The notes beneath the pieces were generated by a model. That model searched no databases and had not been told where the DNA came from. It saw only the letters and a program-made list of their open reading frames with translations. The translations under genes and the position numbers were made by a program. A DNA stretch of 64,000 nt from JAANXG01 sp034520625 (lineage in GTDB: Bacteria; Pseudomonadota; Gammaproteobacteria; Arenicellales; JAANXG01). Each line of letters opens with the position of its first letter. Position 1 is the stretch's first letter. Where the stretch lies: the NCBI GenBank assembly GCA_034520625.1, contig JAXHNI010000003.1, positions 248,001-312,000 on the forward strand, given 5' to 3'. Positions 9,238 to 16,874 of this stretch are shown here, one piece after another.

Positions 9238-9614
9238 TTAGGCCTTCTGGCCGCCCTTCAATGACCTACCGGTTTCGACCCAATCCGGACTGTTAAGGCC
9301 GGAGATCTCATGGAAGCGGGTCAGCTTGACACGGGCTGAGGTACCAGGGCGGCTAGCCGGACGATGAAGTCCAGTGGCTCGAGGATGATGTGGGTGGTGC
9401 CGTCCCGATACGGTGTTTTCAGCGCGTAGCACACATTCCCCTGCCGTGAGGGCCAGACGGTCGGTGGCCACGGCCGGACGGGCCACATACCGGCATAGAC
9501 GCTCGAGCTTGCGCCGCTGGTGGGCTTTGGCGGCGACCCCGGCGTGTAGCGAGAAGCCGGCGGTCTTGGCCAATTGGCTGTTGTCGCTATCTTGTTCCCG
9601 GGCGGGTACGGTGT
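9238..9614 (-). pseudogene. IS91-type transposase C-terminal fragment with frameshifts
   Basis: The minus strand encodes SLHAGVAAKAHQRRKLERL, then CRYVARPAVATDRLALT, which I recognise as IS91-family Y2 transposase sequence. The frame then shifts: GNVCYALKTPYRDGTTHIIL and EPLDFIVRLAALVPQP are in a second frame, and KLTRFHEISGLNSPDWV returns to the first. At least two frameshifts and the missing N-terminal two thirds make this a dead fragment. It directly abuts the stop codon of the small exported protein gene at 9615. Confidence 0.75.
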
Positions 9615-10040
9615 CTAAGTATCTTCCAATAGGCACCTGAAGAAACCGCAACCCGTCGCAGGAGGCGGGTCGGTGTCGAACGGTTCTGGCACTCTGCCGT
9701 CCGGGCAGCGTTCCGCCGCCTCGTCGATATCGGACGCTACTACGAGGAAAAAGGAGCCACGGGGGTCCCCGTCACAGCTATCGCTTGCTTCAAAATTGTC
9801 CGCTGATGCGGGGCCCGCCCCTCCCGGCCAGAGGAAAGCTTGATCAAACTCCGTGGCCGTGTAGCAACCGGCCTCTGCGCTGCAGTCCACCGGACCGGAG
9901 TCCTCGGGACTGGTTGCGGCGTGGGCGGGTAGAACCACAGTCTCCACGACGGGTCGGCTCCAGGCAACGGGCAAAGAGATGGCCAAGCCCTGGAGCAATA
10001 TACGGCGGTTTCTTTCAGTCGTGTCTGGTTCTTTTCTCAT
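9615..10040 (-). CDS. Small exported cysteine-containing protein, paralogue A
   Basis: A 141-residue protein of unknown function. The N-terminus has a twin-arginine-like export signal: NRRILLQG, a short hydrophobic run, then VVLPAHAATS with an AxA-type cleavage site near residue 41. The mature part has six cysteines in the order CSAEAGCY, SCDGDP, CPDG and GCGFFRC, and a WPGG motif. The same pattern occurs in the divergent gene at 10481, so the two are paralogues. AGGAGG 6 bases before the ATG supports the start. Its downstream side is cut by IS debris but the C-terminus aligns with the paralogue, so the gene looks complete. Confidence 0.7.
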   Translation of the reverse strand: MRKEPDTTERNRRILLQGLAISLPVAWSRPVVETVVLPAHAATSPEDSGPVDCSAEAGCYTATEFDQAFLWPGGAGPASADNFEASDSCDGDPRGSFFLVVASDIDEAAERCPDGRVPEPFDTDPPPATGCGFFRCLLEDT

Positions 10041-10480
10041 CAGTTGCCTCCTGTCTTGCAGCGAACTTTGTGTAGTTGGGGCACGCCGGCAGGGGGGACC
10101 TTCGTCGACCGCACGTCAGCAAATCTAAAACGCCATACGCTACACCACACGCTTTTTCCGGTCAACGCTGCTTACCGGACAACAACCGGCCAAGTTGGAA
10201 CACTGTTGCCAGCGCGTTCAAGCGAGTGCCTGGTTTCCCCCGGCTGCGGTCTGGGCGTGCATCCTTACATTGGCCGCGATTCGACAACAATCAGGCGGCC
10301 TTGAGCCGGTTGTCGATGATTCACGGGTCAAAGGGTGGTGGAAAAGGGGACGGAGGAATTAACCGTTAATCCCTCCGCCAAAACCCGCCCTGCAAGCTCC
10401 TTTTGGTCGTCAGCTATATCGGTTATCATCCCTATCTGTTCGAATAAGAACACAGCAAACTACAAACACAAGGAGTTTTC
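10041..10480. other. Divergent intergenic region between the two paralogues
   Basis: About 440 bases separating the two divergent exported-protein genes. The only structure I see is the palindrome at 10351-10377. The last 60 bases before the right-hand gene are AT-rich and probably carry its promoter. No open frame here has support. Confidence 0.4.
10351..10377. repeat. Palindromic repeat with core CGGAGG-ATTAAC
   Basis: Arms CGGAGGAATTAAC and GTTAATCCCTCCG pair with one mismatch, preceded by GGAAAAGGGGA. The arrangement resembles palindromes I associate with REP-type repeats in gammaproteobacteria; that association is from memory and not checked. Confidence 0.5.
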
Positions 10481-10870
10481 ATGACTATTAAAGCCCGTCG
10501 CCGTTTGTTGAAAGTAGTTTCCGGTACTTTACCCGCCGCTTGGTTTGCACCTGTCGTCCAATCAATCGTTCTACCGGCGCATGCTCAAACTAGTCCAGTC
10601 GACTGCAGTGCCTCGGCCGACTGTTACCACGTAGTCGGCCAGGGAGTAAGCCTCCTCTGGCCTGGGGGTACAGGCCCGGAGTCCGTGCCACTATTCAGCG
10701 GCGACGCGTGCGAAGGAGATCCTTTTGTCATGGCATTGGTAGTTGTAGCGGCAAATGCCGACGACGCAGAAGAAGCGTTGCAGTGCGGAGAGATATTTGA
10801 AGCAACACCAGGCACCGACCCGGCAGCGTCACCCGGGTGCAATTTCTTCTCCTGCACACTGTTGGATTAG
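10481..10870 (+). CDS. Small exported cysteine-containing protein, paralogue B
   Basis: A 129-residue protein, paralogue of the product of 9615-10040. The signal is twin-arginine-like (ARRRLLKVVSG), then a weakly hydrophobic run through WFAPVVQSIVLPAHAQTS with probable cleavage after AHA near residue 37. Six cysteines keep the spacing of the paralogue: DCSASADCY, ACEGDP, CGEI and GCNFFSC, with WPGG between the first and second groups. The pattern suggests a compact periplasmic domain held by disulphides or a cofactor site. No enzyme motif is seen. AAGGAG 6 bases before the ATG supports the start. The low-complexity linker and AT-richer upstream region fit a horizontally acquired gene. Confidence 0.75.
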   Translation: MTIKARRRLLKVVSGTLPAAWFAPVVQSIVLPAHAQTSPVDCSASADCYHVVGQGVSLLWPGGTGPESVPLFSGDACEGDPFVMALVVVAANADDAEEALQCGEIFEATPGTDPAASPGCNFFSCTLLD

Positions 10871-11040
10871 GCAAGAGATTCCGGATTTTTAGGAATTCCA
10901 GGGACAGTACACGGAACATCGGGTTCTGATCTGGCTATGTCTGGGTGTGCCGACTTCCCAATCGCTGTCGCCCCCCTCAGACCGGGCGCAAGGAATTCAC
11001 CCCCCACCAGCGGCTCATCGAAAGGGATTTTGAAGCTCAC

Positions 11041-11126
11041 TAGCCAGGGAGGCAGCGCACAGACTGCGCCCCACGGCCACGCTCGTGCCCCGACCCGGCA
11101 CGAGCGCAAAAACTTGCCGATGGCGC
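11041..11126 (+). repeat. Dispersed IS-derived repeat, copy 2
   Basis: An 86-base segment that is the reverse complement of the repeat at 3594-3680 with few differences. No transposase remains around it, so here it is a solo fragment. Confidence 0.7.
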
Positions 11127-11140
11127 GACCACGGTGACCT

Positions 11141-11344
11141 GTGGACGGACGTACGAATATACAAAGCCAACACTCGGGTTGCCACGCCAGGGTTTACTGT
11201 CCAGATGCCTCCAATCCTCCGAACGATGCGTGCAACGGAGACATAACACTGGATTCCGGGGCACAACTCTTGTACGACGTCGTATTCGGTGACGACAACG
11301 GCACGCCGATCATAACGATACAGTTCCTCGAGGTGACCAGCTAA
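11141..11344 (+). CDS. Possible small or truncated protein of unknown function
   Basis: A 67-residue frame from a GTG at 11141, ending in a regular, strand-like C-terminus (LLYDVVFGDDNGTPIITIQ). It contains YCPDAS and DACNGD, faintly like the cysteine motifs of the exported paralogues upstream. It lacks a good ribosome binding site and follows directly on IS debris, so it may be the surviving 3' end of a larger gene. Function unknown. Confidence 0.25.
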   Translation: MDGRTNIQSQHSGCHARVYCPDASNPPNDACNGDITLDSGAQLLYDVVFGDDNGTPIITIQFLEVTS

Positions 11345-11436
11345 ACGGGCGCGGTCGCCGGTCCCTGTGCCTACCAATAACTCGTCTGGATTGATTCTAT
11401 TGCCTTTCTCTGGGGATTGCGGCTAGCCTCTCTGAG

Positions 11437-11868
11437 ATGTTCAAGTGGCTAAGAATCCTTACCGGAACCCTGAGGCCACTGGTCAAGTGCCACCGAGGTC
11501 TCGCACTCGACAACCTGGCGCTGCGGCAACAGCTCGCTGTGCTCAAGCATGATCATCAACGGCCGCAACTCTCCGATGCCGATCGGGTCTTATGGGTCCT
11601 CCTCTCGAAGATCTGGGCCGGCTGGCGCTCAACGCTACACGTCGTCCAGCCGGCGATCGTTGGGCGCTGGCATCGACAAGGATTTTGGTACTACTGGCGC
11701 TAGAAAAGTAGGACCTGCGGACGCCCGACAATCGATCCTGAGATCATTCACCTCATTCGATGGATGTGTCGGGTGAATCCGCTCTGGGGTGCGCCTCGGA
11801 TTCATGGTGAGCTGCTTAAGCTCGGGATCGAGATCTCGGAGACGACGGTCGCCAAATACATGATCAAC
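11437..11868 (+). pseudogene. Integrase-core transposase, truncated and with an internal TAG
   Basis: The frame opens at ATG 11437 and reads LALDNLALRQQLAVLKH, then RPQLSDADRVLWVLLSKIW, typical of the N-terminal region of rve/integrase-core transposases. It stops at TAG 11701-11703 after FWYYWR and continues in the same frame as KSRTCGRPTIDPEIIHLIR, then NPLWGAPRIHGELLKLGIEI and TTVAKYMINR. Relatives typically read YWRWKSR, so TGG to TAG is likely. After MINR the similarity ends; the catalytic DDE core is missing. It is a dead remnant. Confidence 0.8.
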
Positions 11869-12608
11869 CGCCCGTATGAGGCGCTGGGCTCAGGTCACGG
11901 GAAATGTCCGCTTCTGGCCGATTGCCGGCGATCAACAATCACTAAGGACAGTCAGCAGCTCGACCCTTTCCAGACATTCGGGGATTCGGATATATCGGAA
12001 ACCAAGGATTTCACTCGACTGAGTGATGTTCCCGCGACAATCCCGGTGCTGTGGATCCTCGAGGCGTCTACCGGCACGGTTCGCCTGGTGGTAAACAAAG
12101 GGTCGTCTACCGGCGACGGCATACTTTACCGAAAAGGCCGGCGGTTTCAACGGGAACCCCCTGCCTATTCAAAACACTGTTTTCGGGAAAGTAGCCGCCA
12201 GACCCTGAGTTCAGGACGGACTGCACCTATGTGGATATGGATAAATTGCCGGAGCTGCCGATTACCCACCCTCCGCGTCGTGAGAGGCCCGTGTGGAAGA
12301 CGTTATAAATTATTCGTGGCCAAGGGCGGATTCAGGTTAATCGCTCCTGAATCACACTCAAACCGGCCGTCCCCAGTCACGCATGAAGCAGACTTTCGCT
12401 TGAGGGACAGAGGCGGCGCAACCCGTGGATTCCGGGTGTGACTACGTCGACACCTTGATCCAGGAAGCGACTGCCAGCGTTCGCGCGCGTATGGTGTCCA
12501 GGCAAGACTCTTTTCGCTGCAGGAAAACGTTCCTCCAGCCCGCGGATGTGGTCGACGAATCTGTCAGCGTTCAACCCGGCATGCGGGCTTACGTAGACAT
12601 ACCGAGGG
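11869..12608. other. Decayed accessory DNA without a supported gene
   Basis: About 740 bases of mixed composition. Frames on both strands are short or lack start signals and domains. The segment holds one copy of the direct repeat described at 12482-12514. A minus-strand frame (12377-12574) ends in the same residues as the XRE gene's end and may be a rearranged fragment. Confidence 0.4.
12482..12514. repeat. Direct repeat, left copy
   Basis: Begins cgcgcgcgtatggtgtc and matches 13884-13917 with two substitutions and one indel over about 33 bases. The copies are 1.4 kb apart and flank the zinc-ribbon-like and terminase-like genes. Confidence 0.6.
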
Positions 12609-12848
12609 TCAGGGTGAATTGTCGGTTGAAGACTTTCCCGACCTTACGTTCTCCGTACACACCGGGCAGACCCAGGCGCTCCGCGTCCTGGGCGAGTCCG
12701 GGGTGATGACGCAGCCGCCCAGCTCGTAATGCCCGTGATGGGGGTTTTCGGACGCCAGGTCCCAGGATTCATCCATGATCGGGTAGCCGTAGCGAATCGG
12801 CACGATAGCGGAGACGAGTTCGCAGTCGTGGATATGACAAGTCGGCAT
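12609..12848 (-). CDS. Small conserved protein with paired cysteines, zinc-ribbon-like
   Basis: A 79-residue protein: PTCHIHDCELVSAIVPIRYG at the N-terminus, an acidic middle, then YELGGCVITPDSP and WVCPVC. The pattern C-x(n)-C, IVPI-YG, GGC, WxCPxC resembles a widespread family of short hypothetical proteins thought to bind a metal through paired cysteines; I recall the layout but cannot name a function. GGAGG 7 bases before the ATG at 12848 supports the start. The last residues after CPVC may be a tail acquired by rearrangement. Confidence 0.6.
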   Translation of the reverse strand: MPTCHIHDCELVSAIVPIRYGYPIMDESWDLASENPHHGHYELGGCVITPDSPRTRSAWVCPVCTENVRSGKSSTDNSP

Positions 12849-13165
12849 AATGGCCCCTCCGGAGTTGGTCGGGGACGCGATTCTACCAACTGACGGGGCT
12901 ATTCGGTATGCATGTCAGTGCCTTGGCCCCTTTCCGGACCGTCAAAGATCGTTCGGGCCATAACGGATCCTGCGGTATTCCGAAATTTTGATCGCCACTC
13001 CCGAAGTAACCCCTCAGACATCTCAGCGCCACGATGGACAGCGTTCTCACCACCGCCAGAAGCCAGAAACGCGCGACGCGGGGGAGGTCCCTAACGCCAT
13101 GCCCCTGAGATCAGCAAGGTACAAATGCTACGCGTTTCAGCCGACCTCCGTTCGCTCCGGAAGTT
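12849..13165. other. Intergenic stretch, nothing recognised
   Basis: About 317 bases between two minus-strand genes. No domain-bearing frame, terminator or repeat was recognised. It probably contains the promoter of the 12609-12848 gene. Confidence 0.35.
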
Positions 13166-13870
13166 TTATCTAGGTTCCCTTTTCTTCTTCTGCTTAAACC
13201 AGGGCGGCTTGGGCGGCCTTTTTCTGGTTCCCGGTGGAGATTGTGCTTTCTTCGCATCGCCGCACTCTGCTTCTGCATTGACTGCCGACGACTCAAAATC
13301 CAAAGGGTTTTCTTCGGCTTTTCGGTATATCTCGTCTACGTCGATCGGGTTCTCCCGCGCCCTCCTGATGATCTCGTGGACGTCTACGGCGTCCCTCACG
13401 CCGGCGGATTCCTCGCCCTCAGTACCAGCACTTCCGGGGGGCAAGGAATCCTGGGGGTTGATCCCGGTCCAGCCGTACAGATGGCGCAGCATAAACTCGT
13501 ACGTCCGGCTGTTGAAGCCTTTGTCTCTCAGGGCCTTCCGGCCGCAGTTGATCCACCAGGCCTTCGCGATATTCACGCCGACGTTGATCGTAAGGGTGAA
13601 ATCCTCCTTCCCCTCAGCGTTCATCCAGTTGTAAAACGTCTGGCGACTGATTCCCAGCAGTACGATGATCTCGGTGGTGGTCGCTCCGCCCTCAAACGCT
13701 ACCAGGACGGCCTCACGCATTTCATCGGTCCAGACTGTCGGGTACTTGGCATTGTGGCCACCCCAGCGTGCCCGGCGTTTCCTGGAGTCTGGCGGCCCGG
13801 CCAGCAACGACTCCTCTCGGTCACCTGTGGCCGGGTCCCTGCTCTCGTCGTCATCGGATTCGTCTGTCAT
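13166..13870 (-). CDS. Phage terminase small-subunit-like DNA-binding protein
   Basis: A 234-residue protein. After an acidic N-terminus it has a helix-turn-helix at about 62-84 (TTTEIIVLLGISRQTFYNWM) and then RKALRDKGFNSRTYEFMLRH, the alpha-helical arrangement seen in small terminase subunits of tailed phages, which recognise phage DNA for packaging. The C-terminal 80 residues are charged, proline-rich and end in a basic tail (PPWFKQKKKREPR). No large terminase subunit, portal or capsid gene is present in the window, so this is either a prophage remnant or a satellite-type island gene. Identity as terminase is inferred from helix layout. Confidence 0.55.
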   Translation of the reverse strand: MTDESDDDESRDPATGDREESLLAGPPDSRKRRARWGGHNAKYPTVWTDEMREAVLVAFEGGATTTEIIVLLGISRQTFYNWMNAEGKEDFTLTINVGVNIAKAWWINCGRKALRDKGFNSRTYEFMLRHLYGWTGINPQDSLPPGSAGTEGEESAGVRDAVDVHEIIRRARENPIDVDEIYRKAEENPLDFESSAVNAEAECGDAKKAQSPPGTRKRPPKPPWFKQKKKREPR

Positions 13871-13883
13871 CTGCCACTTCCCT

Positions 13884-13917
13884 CGCGCGCGTATGGTGTC
13901 AAGGCAAGATTCGTTTT
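13884..13917. repeat. Direct repeat, right copy
   Basis: Second copy of the repeat at 12482-12514. It overlaps the last codons and stop of the XRE regulator (minus strand RILP then TGA), whereas in the left copy the equivalent frame reads through as RVLPGHH. Confidence 0.6.
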
Positions 13918-14159
13918 GGGGATTTTCCAGGGGGTCGTATCTTCAGGCACACCCCGCCTCGATACTGCGGCGAGAGTGAAATGAACGTCGCCCCTGCCTC
14001 TTCCAGCCCGGTCCGCACGGTCCGCTTGATAGCCGGATGAATATCTGTGCCGTGTTCAAACCTGCAGAGGGTCTCGGGGGTCGTGCGGACTCTCGTGGCC
14101 AGCTCTCGGAGGCCGATCCGGAGGGCGGCCCGGGCCATCCGGCATGGGGCTGGCGTCAA
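13899..14159 (-). CDS. Short XRE-family helix-turn-helix regulator
   Basis: About 86 residues. LTPAPCRMARAALRIGLREL followed by a second helix and CRFEHG is the classic XRE helix-turn-helix, and ALRRALEAAG-type sequence is echoed by VRTGLEEAGATFIS, the usual C-terminal strand of short one-domain XRE proteins in mobile DNA. The family typically starts at the LTPAQCR-like segment, so I choose the TTG at 14159; a GTG at 14195 is an alternative adding 12 residues. It is the gene nearest the ssrA 3' end and probably controls island genes. Confidence 0.6.
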   Translation of the reverse strand: MTPAPCRMARAALRIGLRELATRVRTTPETLCRFEHGTDIHPAIKRTVRTGLEEAGATFISLSPQYRGGVCLKIRPPGKSPKRILP

Positions 14160-14266
14160 TATGCCCGTAGCCTGGTGCCGGCTAAATCCGCTCACGCCGG
14201 TTTTCCCGAGCTTCAGAGCACCGTAGCGTGGGAAGTATATGGGTAGAAATCGAGGGGAAAAGAGGG

Positions 14267-14296
14267 GTATCCAAGGGCATAAAGGCGCTTGGATAC
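14267..14296 (-). terminator. Terminator-like hairpin downstream of ssrA
   Basis: GTATCCAAGGGC and GCGCTTGGATAC form a 12-base stem with one mismatch around a 6-base loop, about 22 bases past the tmRNA 3' end. On the minus strand it is followed by CCCCTCTTTTCCCC, so it is a plausible but not strongly T-rich terminator. It could instead be an integrase core site, given the island next to it. Confidence 0.5.
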
Positions 14297-14317
14297 TCGC
14301 ATAAACACTGAAGTAAC

Positions 14318-14671
14318 TGGTGGAGGCGGCGGGATTCGAACCCGCGTCCGCGGGCCCTCCGCACATTGGTTCTACATGCTTAGTCTGTCATTCGGTTAAC
14401 CGGCCGCACCCTGACAGACGAGCGTGACGGCAGGCGAGTCCGCTTGAGTTTAACGCAGGGCTAACGGACGCAGCACTGCGCGGTCCTGTGAATTTTGACT
14501 CCCCGAACCCCAACCCACAGGCAGGTCGGGCGGGAAGCTAGCCGGTCTTAAGCGGCTAGAGCGTAGTTGTCGTCGTTGGCAACTGTAAAGTTGCGGCTGG
14601 ATTTACGAGGAGGTCCGCACCTCGGCATGCGCCAATGGTTTCGCGACCCGCGTCGAAGCCAAGTCGCCCCC
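14318..14671 (-). ncRNA. ssrA: Transfer-messenger RNA (tmRNA)
   Basis: A 354-nucleotide one-piece tmRNA that rescues ribosomes stalled on truncated mRNAs together with SmpB. The 5' end GGGGGCGACTTGGCTTCGAC (complement of 14652-14671) and the 3' tRNA-like end with the T-arm GGTTCGAATCCC and CCTCCACCA (14318-14343) are both conserved. The internal tag reading frame is present. smpB lies downstream in coordinate order and divides a known syntenic pair. The 3' end borders a mobile island, a common integration site for phages and islands. Confidence 0.97.
14548..14580 (-). other. tmRNA proteolysis tag frame ANDDNYALAA
   Basis: Within the tmRNA, GCC AAC GAC GAC AAC TAC GCT CTA GCC GCT then TAA encodes the degradation tag, with the ALAA terminus recognised by ClpXP/ClpAP in known systems. 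The tag type is typical of gammaproteobacteria. Confidence 0.95.
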
Positions 14672-14725
14672 ATTGATCGTCTATTCTCATAGATGGCCTC
14701 AATTATACACGAATTCAAGGGCGGC

Positions 14726-14792
14726 GTAGGAGGCCAGCCCTCTGGCCGATTGGACCTTGATCAGGGCTTAATCGGCCAGAGGGCTGGCCTCC
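14726..14792. repeat. REP-like palindrome, copy 1
   Basis: Begins gtaggaggccagccctctgg and ends with the matching arm ggccagagggctggcctcc around a spacer of about 25 bases. It lies between ssrA and smpB. A half copy (gatcggccagggggctggcc) follows at 14838-14860. Confidence 0.75.
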
Positions 14793-14896
14793 GGGTGGGG
14801 GATCGGACCCGCGCCCGGGGACACCGGGCATCGATTTGATCGGCCAGGGGGCTGGCCTCCCACGGGGGCGCCGGACAGCCCTAACCCCCCGAGCCC

Positions 14897-15373
14897 CTAA
14901 TTCCTCTGCTTCAGTATCCGTTGCTTCTCGCGCTGCCAGTCCCGCTCCTTGATGGCCGCCCGTTTGTCGTGCTGCTTCTTGCCCTTGGCGAGCCCGATTT
15001 TGAGCTTGGCGCGGCCGTGTTTCCAGTACATGGACAAGGGCACCAGGGTGTATCCCTGGCGGTCCACCATCCCTACGAGCCGGTCAATCTCCTTACGGTG
15101 CATGAGCAGCTTCCGTGTCCGCACGGGGTCGGGACTGACGTGGGTGGAAGCCGACGGCAGGGGGGCGAAGTGGGACCCGAGCAGGTGCAGCTCGTGGTTC
15201 TTGACGATGACGTAACTTTCCTTCAGGTTGGCCCGTCCGGCACGCAGGCTCTTGACTTCCCAGCCTTCCAGGACGATGCCCGCTTCGAAATCCTCCTCGA
15301 TATGGAAATCGAACCGGGCCTTCCTGTTCAGGGCGATGGTGTTGGAAGGTGTCTTGGGTTTCTTTTTCGCCAT
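14897..15373 (-). CDS. smpB: SsrA-binding protein SmpB
   Basis: A 158-residue partner of tmRNA that delivers it to stalled ribosomes. The sequence starts MAKKKPKTPSNTIALNRKAR and has the OB-fold core IVLEGWEVKSLRAGRANLKE and the basic C-terminal tail (KKQHDKRAAIKERDWQREK) that enters the mRNA channel. Full length for the family. It is co-oriented with ssrA, 220 bases upstream of it on the minus strand, separated by a REP-like repeat. Confidence 0.97.
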   Translation of the reverse strand: MAKKKPKTPSNTIALNRKARFDFHIEEDFEAGIVLEGWEVKSLRAGRANLKESYVIVKNHELHLLGSHFAPLPSASTHVSPDPVRTRKLLMHRKEIDRLVGMVDRQGYTLVPLSMYWKHGRAKLKIGLAKGKKQHDKRAAIKERDWQREKQRILKQRN

Positions 15374-15485
15374 GCGGATTTCCGGGACAAGCGGCTAGAA
15401 TAGGGGGCGTAACATAGCAAACATTACCCCATTGACTATACAAGGGCTGTGCAGCTGATTTCCCTAACCAGAACCATCCTGGCCC

Positions 15486-16874
15486 GTGGCGGATACTGAC
15501 GCTTCCGGCGAGACCGCGCGGATCTGGCTCCGCCCCGGGTTTTTCGTCTTCGCGGCCACCGGCGTGTGCCTGGGGCTTAGCGACGTGTGGCGCTTCCCGC
15601 AGATAATGGCCGAGCACGCCTCGCCCTGGTTTCCGCTGTTCTACCTGGCGGGGCTGCTGCTGGTGGGTGTGCCGCTTCTGGTGGCGGAGCTTACCCTGGC
15701 CCGGTTGGGCCACAGCCGCCCGGCGGGGAATTACGGGTTCCTGGTGCAGGGCACTGTGTCGAGCCCGCTCTGGCAATACGCGGGCATCATCGTGTTGATC
15801 GCGGTTTTCATGATCCTGTCCTATACCACCGTGGTCGCCGGCTGGATGCTGGCCTACACTGTCCGCTCGCTCATCGGGGGGCTCGAGGAACTGTCCGCCG
15901 GGGCGGCCCGCCTGATGTTCCAGTCGCTCATTACCGATCCGGAGCGCCTTCTGGGCTGGCATACGCTGTTCGTGCTGGGACTCGGCTGGGTGGCGGCCCG
16001 GGACGTGAATGCCGGCACGGGCCGTGTGAGCCGGTGGCTGGTGATCACGGTTTTCGTGATCGCCGCAGCTCTGGCTGCGCTGTCCCTGTTGCGCTACGGC
16101 TTCGCACCGGTTCTCGGCCTGGAGTGGTCCTGGCACTGGTCGACGTTGTCCGGCGCCATGGTCCTGGATGCGGTCACCCAGGCATTTTTTACGCTGGGTG
16201 TCTGCATGGGCGCCATGCTCATTCTCGGCCACTACCTCCCGGACGGGGCGCGGACGGGCCCGCTGGTGGCGCGTGTCGTCGGGCTGGACATTCTGTTCGT
16301 GTGCCTCGCGGGTCTTGGTGTAATGCCCCTGTTGTTGTCCGGGGAGGAGCGGGGGGGCGGGATATCGTTCGCCATGGAAACGGTGCCCCTTGCTCTGGCG
16401 GAAACACCCTTCGGGAGCGTCTATCTCGGCGCCTTCTACGTGCTGCTGTTCCTGCTCGTCACGACCACCGCCTTGGTTCTCATGGAATTGCTGGTGTCCT
16501 GGGCGAGCGAAAAATCCGGAAGAAACAGGGCATCGGTGGCGCCGCTGGTGGCGGGTGCCGTATGGTTCGGCGGTGTGTTGTCGCTGCTTTCCTTCGGCGC
16601 CCTGGCGTTCGAGTTCGAGTTCGTCGGCGAGGAGAAAAGCTTCGGGCTGTTTGACGTGATGGATATACTGTCGTCACAGATTCTGCTGCCCATCATCGGC
16701 CTTCTGATGGCGATTTTCGTCGGGTGGAACATCGACAGGAAGACATTCATGGAGGCTGTGGGGGAGGGGCGCGCCGCCCATTGGCTGCATCAACTCAAGC
16801 GCTACCTGGTACCGGCCGCGGTAGGTGTGATATTCATCGTCCTGGTGTTCGGCCGGCTTCTGCCCCGTGTATAG
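15486..16874 (+). CDS. Neurotransmitter:sodium symporter (SNF) family transporter
   Basis: A 462-residue membrane protein with about eleven to twelve hydrophobic segments. TGVCLGLSDVWRFPQI in the first helix corresponds to the GNxWRFPY sodium and substrate site of the LeuT/SNF family, and the second helix region PLLVAELTLARLGH also fits. Substrate is probably an amino acid or related small molecule, imported with sodium. The start is GTG at 15486. The gene sits between smpB and ratA, where many gammaproteobacteria have none. Its end overlaps ratA by 8 bases, so the two are probably co-translated. Confidence 0.85.
   Translation: MADTDASGETARIWLRPGFFVFAATGVCLGLSDVWRFPQIMAEHASPWFPLFYLAGLLLVGVPLLVAELTLARLGHSRPAGNYGFLVQGTVSSPLWQYAGIIVLIAVFMILSYTTVVAGWMLAYTVRSLIGGLEELSAGAARLMFQSLITDPERLLGWHTLFVLGLGWVAARDVNAGTGRVSRWLVITVFVIAAALAALSLLRYGFAPVLGLEWSWHWSTLSGAMVLDAVTQAFFTLGVCMGAMLILGHYLPDGARTGPLVARVVGLDILFVCLAGLGVMPLLLSGEERGGGISFAMETVPLALAETPFGSVYLGAFYVLLFLLVTTTALVLMELLVSWASEKSGRNRASVAPLVAGAVWFGGVLSLLSFGALAFEFEFVGEEKSFGLFDVMDILSSQILLPIIGLLMAIFVGWNIDRKTFMEAVGEGRAAHWLHQLKRYLVPAAVGVIFIVLVFGRLLPRV

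Noticed and set aside
8302..9300. Search for a left att site matching the ssrA 3' end
   Set aside because: No segment longer than a few bases resembling the tmRNA end was found; the claim of a defined att pair is not made.
12377..12574. Minus-strand 65-residue frame sharing RVLPGHH-type end with the XRE gene
   Set aside because: Explained by the direct repeat; no start signal or domain in the rest of the frame.
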